From a virus, in the IMG/VR virus record IMGVR_UViG_3300021425_000023, positions 1-64,000 of that record: a stretch of 64,000 nt of DNA; one strand, 5' to 3'. Under the pieces are notes generated by a model. It made no database searches and had not been told where the DNA came from. It saw only the letters and a list, made by a program, of their open reading frames with translations. The position numbers were made by a program, and so were the translations under genes. Positions 42,201-54,700 of this stretch are shown here, piece by piece. Position 1 is the stretch's first letter. The number at the start of each line of letters is the position of its first letter.

Positions 42201-42724
42201 ATAAAATATTATTTGGAAGTAAAGCTGACAGTAACTTGCAAGCAACATTTAAAATTGTTAAAAATCCAGAAGCTGTAATTAATGACAATGATTTAAAAAC
42301 TGAAGTGTTATCTGCTATAAACAGATTTTTTGCTTTAGAAAATTGGGATTTTGGAGATACATTCTATTTCTCAGAATTATCTGCATATATTTTACAAGAA
42401 CTTAGTCCTAACTTAGTTACATTTGTAGTGGTACCAAATAATGAAACAGATGTGTTTGGAAGCTTATTTGAAGTAAAAGCAGAATCAGACGAAATCTTTA
42501 TAAGCGGTGCAAGAGTAAACGACATAGCTATTATAGATGCTGTAACAGCATCTAAACTCAAAGCAAGCGGTTCGATTACTACTAGTACCACAAGTGTAAA
42601 TGCAGGAGTACAAAGCTCTGCATTAAGTACAACCGGCACCACATATACTAGTTCAACTAATACAACTTCAAGTAGCACTAGTTCTAGTAGTTCAAGCTCA
42701 AGCGGCGGAGGAAGCAGTTACTAA
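39209..42724 (+). CDS. 6: Baseplate wedge protein gp6
   Basis: This is an 1171-aa protein (T4 gp6 is 660 aa). It begins MSTTDRQNRLLVAEDWKRIYQSF; the ATG at 39209 is preferred to the GTG just before it because of the GAGG Shine-Dalgarno. The N-terminal SSEYIALVDLIAYLGQAFSFRTDLNARENFLETAERRESVLRLARLLSYHAKRN block and the YYTQNRMITAEDYQIAPL segment are typical of gp6/baseplate J proteins. The dimer forms the iris ring of the baseplate. The middle 400 residues are an insertion, and the C-terminus is a Ser/Thr/Gly-rich tail. Confidence 0.92.
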   Translation: MSTTDRQNRLLVAEDWKRIYQSFRNADFLSYDFDNLRRTMITYLRTNYPEDFNDYIESSEYIALVDLIAYLGQAFSFRTDLNARENFLETAERRESVLRLARLLSYHAKRNQALNGLLKLQSVATTENILDSSGLNLSGVNVTWNDLTNTNSDEQITKILNAALPVNVGIGNPIAKDTIGGVYTEQYRFNSNNDGLALFPFTRNVNGVNTKFEVVSTKIENSAVTEEDPYPGNKFSIIYKDDGKGKASDNSGYFVHFRQGQLVDGTFNLTNPTTNQVVAIDEININETDVWLYSLDENNIENELWTKVSATEGNNVIYNSLEKGEKNIYSILTRIEDRISLVFGDGVFGNLPQGSFKIYYRISESATTLVQPNALGTVVVSLPYLSHTNTAETLTLTFKLQNTIENGAVSETNENIKNNAPSNYYTQNRMITAEDYQIAPLVRNQEVVKVKSVNRVSSGISRYFDLIDSTGKYSKTNLFGADGIIYKQDYTKKTNFTFATKTDIEGAVQNTIIPILRDYNLRNFYYNEYPVTTVAGNNYMWSSVTNVTNQNTGYVQDTSGENVTLGSYSDSSLSLLVPNSLVKFVAPAGYHFMPDNTLMAGAADHSGSKSYIWSKIISVANDGTDATATGEGAVKLTDKIPSTAKLDRVITKLATNISTDLETQIIDQCFAKNTFGLRYDQTSQSWKLITLDNLNTVSNFSLSRAGNTSSEQADSSWLLLFEADGNKYTITYRASKFVFESPNEIRFFFDSTDKVFENVSGKVVKDKISVLSINTQPDSLSPFTVDYDWEIIANVRDSDGYVDSSKIEITFFDKDEDAVVDDPELFDIIVAEDTNASDKLVFRKKQVNIDGTETYVYYDNTDNTIRVFDKKADLQVTSVYDDGQVFYFIQENLFQVLNKASGNLITTADYAGNKGRDNLKFHYVHAADKDRRLDPSVSNIIDVYMLTANYDTQFRLYLQDQVTFPKPPSSDQLYINYSSELNKIKSISDEIIYHPVKYKILFGSKADSNLQATFKIVKNPEAVINDNDLKTEVLSAINRFFALENWDFGDTFYFSELSAYILQELSPNLVTFVVVPNNETDVFGSLFEVKAESDEIFISGARVNDIAIIDAVTASKLKASGSITTSTTSVNAGVQSSALSTTGTTYTSSTNTTSSSTSSSSSSSSGGGSSY

Positions 42725-45700
42725 TGGCTTACGATAATTTTCAAAATGAACCTAATCTTCCTAACAGAGGCAAGTCTAAACGCAAAAGCGAAAACCACTT
42801 ACCGAGAATTTTTAGAACACCATCTAATTCTAAATTTTTAGGTTCTACTCTTGACCAGCTAATACAGCCAGGAGTAGTTGGAAAACTAAACGGTTATGTT
42901 GGACGTAAAACATCGAAAGCGTATCAAAGCTCTGATATCTATATAGGTGATGTAAGTCAAGATAGAGAAAATTATCAACTTGAGCCTGCAAGTGTCATTA
43001 CAGACGATTTAGGTAATGTTTCTTTTTATAAAGATTACAATGACTATATGAATAGTTTGAGTAATTACAATAGATCAATACAAGATCATAGTACAGTTAA
43101 TGAACAGGAATTTTATGCATGGAATCCGTTTATTGATTGGGATAAATTTACTAATTTTAGAGAGTACTATTGGCTACCTTCCGGGCCTAGCACAGTTAGT
43201 ATTACTGGAAATAGTTTTGATGTAGAAAGCACATATACCGTTGAATTATCAGATAATTTAGATTCGTATAGTTATATTTTCACACCCGATGGACAAACTG
43301 CTAATCCTACCCTTACTTTATACAGAGGCGTAAAGTATAAGTTTGATGTAAATGTACCTAATTTTCCTATTACTTTTAGAACAAAATTAAGCGATTCGTC
43401 AGAATTTGACCTAGACAGTTCTACTATACTATTGTACGACGGGGTAGATATTCAAGGTTTAGAGACTGGAACAGTAACTCTTGAACTAAGCACAGCAGCA
43501 CCAGATAGTCTATGGTATGTTGCTGCTAATGACATCAATATGCATGGCAGAATAGAAGTAAAAGATATTTCAGACGCAACTGAAATTGACGTAGATGCAG
43601 AAATTGTAGGAAAAAAGACTTATACATCAGGAAACGGTATTGCTTTAAGCAACGGAATAAAGATTTCCTTTGCAGGAAACGTATTGCCTGCTTCTTATAG
43701 TAATAAAGAATACTATGTTGAAGGAGTAGGCACTGCTATCAAACTAATAGATGCAAACAGTTTAGATGTAGCAAGTGCTTTTACAAGTGAAGTTATTGAT
43801 GAATTTGATAGTGAAGAATTTGATAGCTTGCCGTTTAGTAAAGCTTTGGGATATGCAAAAGACAAAGACTATATTGTTATTAATAGAAGTGCAACTGACG
43901 GGAATCTGTGGGCTAGATATAACAAATGGTTTCATAAAAGTGTAATAGAAGCCAGTGCGCTGGCAAACAACTTGACTGCATCGTTAGATGCAACACAACA
44001 AGCAACTAGACCGATACTTGAATTTGAAGCGGGTGTTAGATTATACAATTACGGTACTGAAGCTAAAACACCAATTGATCTAGTAGATACTATAACAAAA
44101 GATGTTTTTAGTACTATCGAAGGAAGTTTAGGTTATAACATAGATGGCGTAGACTTAAGAGATGGCCATAGAATTTTGTTTACTAATGACAGTGACTCTT
44201 TAGTAAAAAATAGAATATTCAAAGTAAAATTTATCACTTATGATGGCACAGTAATAGATGATGCTAATGTAAGCGGCCAAAGGCAAATAACTCTTATTGA
44301 AGAATCTGACAGTATATCACTAGCTGACGAAACAGTTTTAGTTAAGCAAGGCACTACATATGGCGGAAAAACACTTCATTATAAAACAAACAAGTGGATT
44401 TTAGGACAGGAAAAAACCAAAGTCAATCAAAGTCCTTTGTTTGATTTGTTTGACACTAACGGTTATAGTTTTTCTGACACTGCAATTTATCCGTCAACAA
44501 CATTTGTGGGAAATAGTATATTTGCTTATAAACAAGGCACAGGTTTAAACGATACTGAATTAGGTTTTCCTTTAGCATATAGAAATATTACAAATGTAGG
44601 CGACATTGTATTTGAATCAAAACTTACAACAGATACATTCACATATGTTTCTAATGAAAACGTAATTACAGAAAAAGCTGTATCTGGCTTTTTACATCAT
44701 CACACCGACAGATCTACATTTAGTAACAAAACAGGATGGATTAAAGTTACAAGTAGTGATCAATATGTTATAAGACAATTTGTATTTGATAACACTTTTA
44801 AAAATATACTAATTGATCAATATGATAACAGTTGGGATTATGTAAACGATATGCAACTTATTGTTTACCGTAACAACAGCTTTCAAATTCGTGATGTAGA
44901 TTATACTGTAGAACAAGACGCTACAAATTTTGCAAAAATAGTTTTTGTAAAAAAACTGGTCAAAGACGATGTAGTTGTGTTAAAAACAAAAAGTTCTCAA
45001 GTTAAAAATCAAAATGGTTACTACGAGATTCCTTACTCTTTAGAAAGAAATCCAAGTAACAATCAGTTAGACGAATTTACCCTAGGCGAAGTAAATGATC
45101 ATGTTGCTACAATTATAGAAAACACTACAGGTTTTACCGGTATAAATCCTGGCACAAACAATCTGCGTGACCTTGGCAATGTGAGTATAAACGGTCGACG
45201 TTTTTTACAACATAGTGCACCTTTAAATCTTCCATTATATCATATCACTAATGACGAATCAAATATAATCAAAAGTATTAAATTTGCAAAAAATAGTTAC
45301 AGTAAATTTAAAAGGGAATTTATCAGTGTTGCTGAAACATTAGGTTTTCAAAGCGATACAAAAACCCACGTAGATAGAATATTACAAGAAATTTCAAAAT
45401 CACAAGCTGATACTGATTTATTTTATTTTAGTGATATGGTGCCGTACGGAGGCTTTATAAAAACTGATCATCCGATTGAAGATAGCGACGAGATATATTT
45501 TCCTTTAGGTGAAACCTTTGACAAATCAGTGCCTAGTTATCGTGCAGTAACAGTATACTTAAATGATACCCAGTTAGTTCATGGAAAAGATTATACATTT
45601 AACAGTGAAGGTTATGCTGTTGTTACTGCAACAAAGGCTCCTGATGATACAATTACAATATACGAATATGATAGTACAAAAGGAAATAGCATTGCACCTA

Positions 45701-48700
45701 CGCCTACAAAACTAGGACTGTATCCTGCCTATGAACCTAAAATATTTGTAGATACAACATATCAAACTGATACAAAAGTAATACAAGGACACGACGGCTC
45801 TATTATAGTAGCATATGATGATTATCGAGATGATTTATTACTTGAATTAGAAAAAAGAATCTATAATAATTTAAAAGTATCATACAACGAATCTGAATTT
45901 AATATTTTAGAAGTAAAGCCAAGCTATTACAGATCTACAAGCTTATCACGTGAAAGTATTGACAAATCTTTATTAGGAGATTTTTTCCAATGGACAAAGT
46001 TTGTAACAATAGACTATACATCGCAGACATTTTCAAGAGAAAATAGATTTAGTTACAATTATTCAGAAAGTTTTGACAGTAAGAATAATTCATTACCTGG
46101 TTTTTGGCGTGAAATATACAAGTATTATTACGATACTGATAGACCGCACACACATCCTTGGGAAATGCTAGGCGAAACAATTGAACCAACTTGGTGGCAG
46201 GATACGTATGGGGCAGCACCTTATACAAGTGATAACTTGTTGATGTGGGAAGATATCGAAGCAGGTATTGTGAAAACACCAGGACAAAGAATAGAATACA
46301 GATCAAATTACAAAAGATCAGGTCTTTCAAATATTATTCCTGTGGACGAACATGGTGACTTAGTGTCGCCTCTAGAAATAGGTCTTGTGTCTAACTATAA
46401 TTTTAATTTAATAGAAAGGCCTTGGGTGTTCGGTGACGGTGCACCTGTTGAAGCAGCATGGCGAAGATCAAGTGAATATCCATTTGCTGCGCTAGTTGCA
46501 TTTGCGTTAAACAAACCGTGTAAACTTTTCGGCACTGGGTTTGATAAGATAAATCAAGTTAGAAACTTAGCAGGAAATTTAATATACAAGCCTACTGGAC
46601 AACGTATAAGACTAGAAGATATTGTATTTCCTATGAGTAAATCAGATACAACTGATGTATTTACAAGTGGTGTAATAAATTATATTGCTGAATATGTAAA
46701 AAGCAACGTTGAATCTACATATACAGATTATAAAAATAATGTACAGTCTTTAACAAATCAACTTGGTTTCAAGTTAGCTGGATTTACTGATAAGACCAAG
46801 TTAAAATTAATTTTAGATAGCAGAACGCCACTTAACAAAGGCAATGTCTTTGTGCCTGAAGAAAATTACAAAATTATAATAAACGAAAGTTCGCCAGTAG
46901 AACTTTTAAATTACAGCGGCGTTATTATAGAAAAAATTGCAGAAGGCTTTCTAATAAAAGGTTATAGCTCTAATAGAAGCTACTTTTTAACTTATCCTAT
47001 ACTTTCAAGAAAAAGTGACTTTGCAATAAATGTAGGCGGAGTAAGCGAACCTTTTGTAGAATGGGTAAGTGGAAACTTTTACACTGCTGGCACAATAGTA
47101 AGAAACAACAGTGCATTTTATAGGTGTTCAAAAGATAATAAAGAAACAGAATTTTCTGAAGTAAACTTTTCACCACTTGCAGAGCTTCCTATAGAAGGAG
47201 GGCGTGATGCAATAATTTCAACTCAGTTTAACAAAAGCAAAGTAGTTGAAGTTCCTTACGGTACACTGTTTACAGAAATACAAGATGTAGTAGATTTCTT
47301 ACTAGGTTATGAAGCATATTTGTTGTCTAAAGGATTTGTTTTTGACTTTTTTGATAATACAATTAACAAAGTTTTAGATTGGAAACATTCTATACAAGAA
47401 TTTTTGTTTTGGACATTATACAATCTAGATTCGGGTGCAGCTATTTCGTTAAGCCCTAGTGCATCTTATCTACAGCTAGCAAGTAATAGCACTATTGTAA
47501 GTAACATATTAACAGGTCCTAACGATTATACATTATTGCAAGCAGACGGATCATATTTAGACATAGAAAACACTACATTGAGTAGACTTGATAACGACTT
47601 TGTAATGTTTATAAATCCAGACGTTACAGGTCAGGGTGTGTTTTATGTTGAGCTGCCTATGACTCAAACTGAACATGTTGTGTTATTAGATAATGAAACA
47701 GTGTTTAATGATATTATCTATGATAAAACACCAGGTTATAGACAAGAAAGAATAAAATTATTAGGTTATAGAACAGAAGAATGGACAGGTAGTACAAACA
47801 TTCCTGGCTTTATTTACAGTGATGCTACTGCTGCTGAATGGAAACAAAATGTGCCTTATGATATTGGCACTCTTGTAAAGCATAAACAGTTTTATTATGT
47901 AGCAGATGTAAAAGTTGCACCGTCAACTGTGTTTAACGATGCAGAATGGATTAAATTATCAGAACAACCTAGACAGGGACTTTTCCCTAACTTTGAATAT
48001 AAAACAAATCAGTTTACTGATTTTTATGATTTAGATAGTGACAATCTTGATACTGAACAACAAAGATTTGCACAGCATTTAATCGGATATCAAAAAAGAG
48101 ACTATTTAGAAAATATTATTAATAATAGTGTTAGTCAGTACAAATTTTATCAAGGTATGATTTTAGAAAAAGGCACGTCTAACGCTCTTTCTAAATTGTT
48201 TGATGTTCTTGCAAGCAGCGACAAAGATAGTTTAGAATTTTATGAAGAATGGGCCATACGAGACGGACAATATGGTGGAGTAGACATTTTCGACGAATTT
48301 GAAGCTCCTATTGACGAATCAAAAATACTTGCAAATCCGCAGCCTATTTTATTAACAAATCAAAGTTCTGAATTTACAAGTGATGTTGTATATAGACTCA
48401 AGCCGTTTGAAGTTAGTGTTCCTACAAAAAATTACGATAACAATCCTTTCCCTACAAAGGTAGTTGTAGATACATTTACAAATTCACCAGGTTATGTTCA
48501 CAAAGAAGATGTGGTTAAAATTGTAGATACTATGGACGATCTTGTAGGAACAAAAATCAAAACTGTACGCCGCAATGAATTTGTATGGGCAGGAAAAGAA
48601 GGTTTATCATGGAGTGTAAATCGCCATATAAGAGCAGACGTTGATATTGCTAGTATAAATGTCGGAAGTACAATAAAAATTACTACAAATAACTTAATAA

Positions 48701-51700
48701 AAGATATTGAAAAAGATGATATTGTAGGTATTCACTCAGTATATGGTATAAGTTCACAAGCAGAATTATTAGAAGACAGCAGCAAACTTCAAACTACTAT
48801 TAAAAAGTTTTCTGAGTTTGATTTTTTTGCAAAAGTTGTATCTGTTGAAAACGCTATATTAGAATTAGAAATACCCGAAGCATCAAGAGATGCAGTGGGT
48901 TCTCTTACTGGAGCTATATCTAACGCAGAGTTAACAAGATTTGAACCTGCTAGATTTGCAAATACAGCCGATGCTAACACAGCAATGCAAAATTATTTTC
49001 AACCTAATACTAAATTATGGATTGATAAAATTGGTACAAATTCAGAATGGAAAGTGTTAACAAACGATAATTTATACACCGAAGCTGAGATTTTTGATGG
49101 TCCTAGTACGGCAGACGATAGTTCATTTACAAAGTCTTCAACATTTGCTACAGCAATAACCGCTAATAATTCTGGAAATGTTTTATGTGTTGGAGATCCT
49201 AACAGTCTAAACGGTATAGTTTATGTTTATAGAAGAGCAGGCAAAAATAAAAAATGGGTTTTCAACCAGTATCTTACTCCTGCTGATTATGCTGCCGACG
49301 GCCAAGCTTTTGGTTCTTCTATAGAACTATCTGAAGATGGGCAATGGTTAATTGTAGGTTCTCCAAAAGCATCTAATGTAAAATCTAAATTTAAAAATGC
49401 TTTCTCTAACACCACAACCTATGCAAAAAATGAAATTGTATCCTATAAAAATAGGCTATGGAGAGCAAAGTTTGATCTGTTGTACAGTTCAGCTGGAGTA
49501 AATTTTAATACTTTCTCGAGCACTGTACAAAATATATACGCTCTAGAAAACCAAACCAATTCCAATGCCGATGTGCCTGTAATATATGTAGGTAATTATT
49601 CTATTCCATCCGGCACTGCTACAGCACCGTTTACAGACACTGTAAATCATATACTGGTTAGGGCACCTAAAACACTTTACGATAACACAATTACAGAAGA
49701 TAGCACCGGCAATTGGGAAATTAAACTAGACTGGAATACTCTATCTTACGGCTACCAAGATGTTTTACTTCCAACGGCTACTCAGCCATTTAATGGCAAC
49801 TATAGTGTTTTAAATGAATCATTTTTTGATGGTACTCATGCAATACGTAGAAGCATAGATACAGTAATTTACTTTGACTCATTAACAGTAGTACCAGAAT
49901 TAGGCGAAACTGTACAAACTGATACAGGCACAGCTGAGATTGATTATGTACATAGTAACACTGACGGAAAATATGTAGTATATCTGCGTAGTAAAACTGG
50001 ATCATTTAACTCAACTGATTCACTATACAGAGTATCAGGAGAGTATATTGGTGACTTTGAAAAACAAGCTGATGCTGACGGCACTGTGTACGGTGGGTTT
50101 TGGTGGATAGATACACCCGATTATACACCAGCATATTCTAGTACATTATCCGACCAAGGCCGAGGTCTTGTATATGTTGACATGGCAAATGATAGTACTT
50201 TTGGTAATACATATCACAACATTCTAGATAATAATACTACTGTTATAGATAGCGAAAACAACAAAAATAGCTACATCAGGGTTTTAACAAGTGAGGGCTT
50301 CCCTAACGCAAATAATGCTAACGGCACAATATTAGACAGTAGGTATGTAGTGCGTGCTCCAAAAGCACTTACAGATACGTTAAGTGTTTCTGATACAGTT
50401 AATTTATATGTAAATCAATTACCAAATTACTCTGCAGGTTTGCAAAAAGACATTACTGATATAGGGTTAACTACAGCTGATACTAACAAAGAAGTATCTG
50501 TTGCAGGACTTTGGGACGGTTATATTGGACTAAGATTTACTAAATTCCAAACTAACGGACAGCCATATATACCACAAGTTGGCCAGACTGTAAGGGATAA
50601 AAGAACTGGCGCTACTGCAAAAGTTCAATTCATTCAAAGAAATTATCTAGATGCTACACTTTTTGTTAGTGATGTGACTGGTGCGTGGAGTAAAGGCGAA
50701 AGTTATAGTGATTTATCTGAAATTGAATTTTTAGCAATATCCGGAGGCTCTGGTATCTATCAAGTGGATAGAGAAATAGGCGATATACAGCATGTATCTG
50801 TAGGCAGTGCTACTATAGGTAAATTAATAGTTGTAGATACTGGAACTGACATAAGTCTTCCTACTCAGCAAATTTTAGAAGGTGCTGAATATTGGTTCTA
50901 CACCAACAGACAAGTTCTAGGTGATCCTAGAGCACAAGAAGCACCTAGCATTAGTAATAGCGATTGGGAAGTAGTGTATAATATACCTGTTGACACTGCC
51001 GGAACTGCAAGTTCATTCACTAATCAAGGTGTGTATTCTGTTTATAAAAATGACGGAACTGCATTTAGTGAATATGGATCTTATATAGTGCAAGATGCAC
51101 AGACAGATTCAAATTTAGGCGCCAATGTAAAAATACGTAAAAAAGGTGACACTTATAAAGCTTTTGTTCAAGCTGCTGGAAATGGCACAGCCGCACTGCC
51201 TGGTAAAATTTACTTCTTTAACAAAGGCATATATGAGACTGTTAGTTATGATTGGGAATCATCTAAGTTTAAATCTTATAAAGGACCATTCGATGAATCA
51301 TTAGCATACAGACAGGGAGATATTGTATTTGTAAGTGAAGATAGAGATGCGTTATACGAAGCAAGACTAAACATAGTTGCTGGTACTGCATTTAGTTTAG
51401 ACAACTGGACTAAAAAATCTGATTACGTGGATTATGTAGGATTTATTCCTAACAACACAAATATTGTTGTTATAAATGACAGTACAGATTTTTCAAGCGT
51501 GTTAGATAATGATAATGTAGAAACTTTTGGAGATGAGTTTGATGTTTCAAAAGATGGCGCAGTAGTTGTTTCTAAAGTTACTTATGAAAACAAGCCGTCT
51601 ACTGTTGTGGTGTATAGAAATGTTGATGAAAATTATCAACACAGCCAGATTGTGATTGCAGGTGACGAGTCTAGTGCGATTAATGAGTGGAAAACTGCAA

Positions 51701-54700
51701 TAAGTAGCGATGGTATGTTTATAGCTATCAGTAAGCCGCTTGAAGACATATATCAGTCCAACGAAGGCCAAGTGTTTATATATAAGCAAGTAAATGGAGA
51801 GTTTACTTTAGATCATACTTTAGAAAATTCTAATTATAAAAATGGTGAGCAGTTTGGGTATAACATCGACTTTGATGGCAATAGATTATTAGTCAGTGCA
51901 AAAAACAGCGACGCAGTTACTCCAACAATTTTCGATAATAGTCAAACATATTTTGATTCTGGGTTTACTAATTTTTCATACACAAATGAATTCCAAGGAA
52001 TTGTGTATGTGTATGAAAATGTTGATAATGAATATTTGCTAGCTCAAAAGCTTAATGCAAAAGATCAAAATTTGCGTGATTTTGGCAAGCATGTTTTGCT
52101 TAAAAACAATGATATTTTTATAGGCATACCAATAAAACCACAAACTTATACTGGTACAAATATTGGCGAAGTGTATAACTTTAAAATTACAGATTCTAGC
52201 AAAAACATGTGGCGTACACTTCGTGAAATACAATCTACTGTAGATCTAGAAAAAATCAAAGAAGTTTATCTATATAACACAAAAACAAATACACGAATAG
52301 CAAATCTTGATTATATTGATATTAATCAAGGAAAAATATCAGGACTTGCTGATCAAGAAATTAATTATAAAACTAATGATGATCCGGCTGTGTATTCTGT
52401 AGGATTAGATACGGACAACGTAGACGTAAACAATACTTGGGGTTCTGAACAAGTAGGACAGGTCTGGTGGGATCTGACAAATGCAAAGTTTTATAATCCT
52501 TATCAATCAGAAATTATTTACAGTGCACAAACATGGAACACAGCGTTTGGTTCTAGTAGTGTAGATGTTTATGAATGGATTGAAAGTCCATATCTTCCAT
52601 CTAAATACAACGAATTATCAAAAGCTGGGAATGCAGAAGCTATTAGAAATGGAATTACAGGAACAGCTAAAACAGAATCTACTTACGTATCGAGAAAAGT
52701 TTATGATACAATAGCAAAAACATTTTCTAACAAGTACTATTACTGGGTAAAAGATAAGACAACAATTCCAGTTCAGTCTGATAGAAACTTCAGTGTAAAA
52801 GCTATTAGTAGTTACATTGCTGATCCAAACAACAATGGTGTAGAATCTATATCATTTTTATCAGCTGACAGATTTGTTCTTAATAACGTTAACAAATATC
52901 TCAGCGCAAAAGACGTATCTCTGAATGTACAATTTTATAACCAAGAGAATACTGATGTAAATGTACATACTCAATATAAAATTATATCAGAAAATTTAGA
53001 AACAAGTCAACCAACTGATGATGTAATTACTAAATGGTTTGACAGTTTAATAGGTTATGATAGTAACTTACTACCTGTGCCTGATACTTCTATACCAACA
53101 AAATATAGATATGGTAACTTGTCAAAGCCACGTCAGTCTTGGTTTGTTAACAGACTCGAAGCTTTGAAGCAAGTTGTAGAAAGAATAAACCTTGTACTCA
53201 AAGATACACTAATTGTTGATAGTAAAACTTTAACTCCGTTGTTTGATACTGATCCAGCGCCAGCTGCATCATCTAATTTGTATGACGAGTCTGTAGATGA
53301 TTTAGAAGATTTAGCTGATATACAAACAGAAAAACTTATCCCTGCAATTTTAACACCGGTAGTAGAAAACGGTAAAATTACAAAAGTAGAAATCACCAAT
53401 CCAGGGCGTGGATACAAAAATGCACCGCCGGTTATTGTGTATGGTAAAGGCAGCGATGCAGAAGTAAATGTTACAGTTGATTCGCTAGGACGTGTTAGAA
53501 CTGCAACAGTGGTAAAACAAGGAACAAATTATCTAAGTGATACAATACTAACAATTAGAAAATACGCAGTTCTTGTAAAAAATGATTCCACTATTAGTAA
53601 TAAATGGGCAATTTATGAAAGAGATGGCGAATCTTGGATAAGAAAAAGCAAACAAAAATATGATACAACTCTTTACTGGAATTATATCGATTGGTATGCT
53701 GCAGGATTTAATGCGAACACTAGGATAGATCATATTGTAAGTAATAGTCATGGTCTTATAAATGCCAACATAAACAGAAATGAAATAGTTAAAATACAAA
53801 ATGTAGGCTCAGGCGGCTGGCTTTTATTGAAGAGAAAAGATGTTACCAACAGCTTAGATTACACTATTGATTATGATACAATCGGACGTGAAAAAGGAAC
53901 AATTGAATTTGGTTCTAATCTTTATGAACCACCTTCGTTTGGTTTCGATAGTAATAGTTTTGATATTAAGTTTTATGACTTTTTACCAGTATACGAATTA
54001 AGAACAATTCTAAGTGCAATTAAAGATAATATATTTGTTAATGATTTATTACTGGAGTTTAACAGATTATTCTTTGCTAGCCTTAGATATGTGTTAAGTG
54101 AACAAACAAATACCGACTGGCTTTTCAAAACAAGTTTTGTTAAAGCAAAACACAATGTAGGACAGCTACGACAAGACATCACATTTAACAACGATAATCT
54201 TGCAGACTATGAAGAATACATAAAAGAAGTTAAGCCGTTCAAAAGTAAAATAAGGGAATATTTAAGTTCATATGAAAGATTAGAACCTACAAATAGCTTT
54301 GTGACAGATTTTGACTTGACACCTGTGTACGACGCCCAAGATGGAAAATTAATTCATGCAGATACTAAAATTGTTGATAATGAAATAACAGTTTTAGATG
54401 AAATAATTGAAAATTATCCAAATAAGCATTGGGCTAATAACAATGGTTATGAAGTAACCGCTGTACATATTAATAATGCAGGATCTAAGTACAGAACTGC
54501 ACCTGTTGTTAAGTTGTCCGGAGGCGGAGGCACAGGCGCAGAAATCAAAACATATGTCGGAACAAGCGGAAAGATAACCAAGGTAGAAATTGTTAACCCT
54601 GGTAGTGGATATACCAGTGCACCTAGCATAGAATTACTTCACAATATCGAAGAAGGTGGTACAAATGGAGAAATAAGTTTAGAAATCGGCAATGGATTAG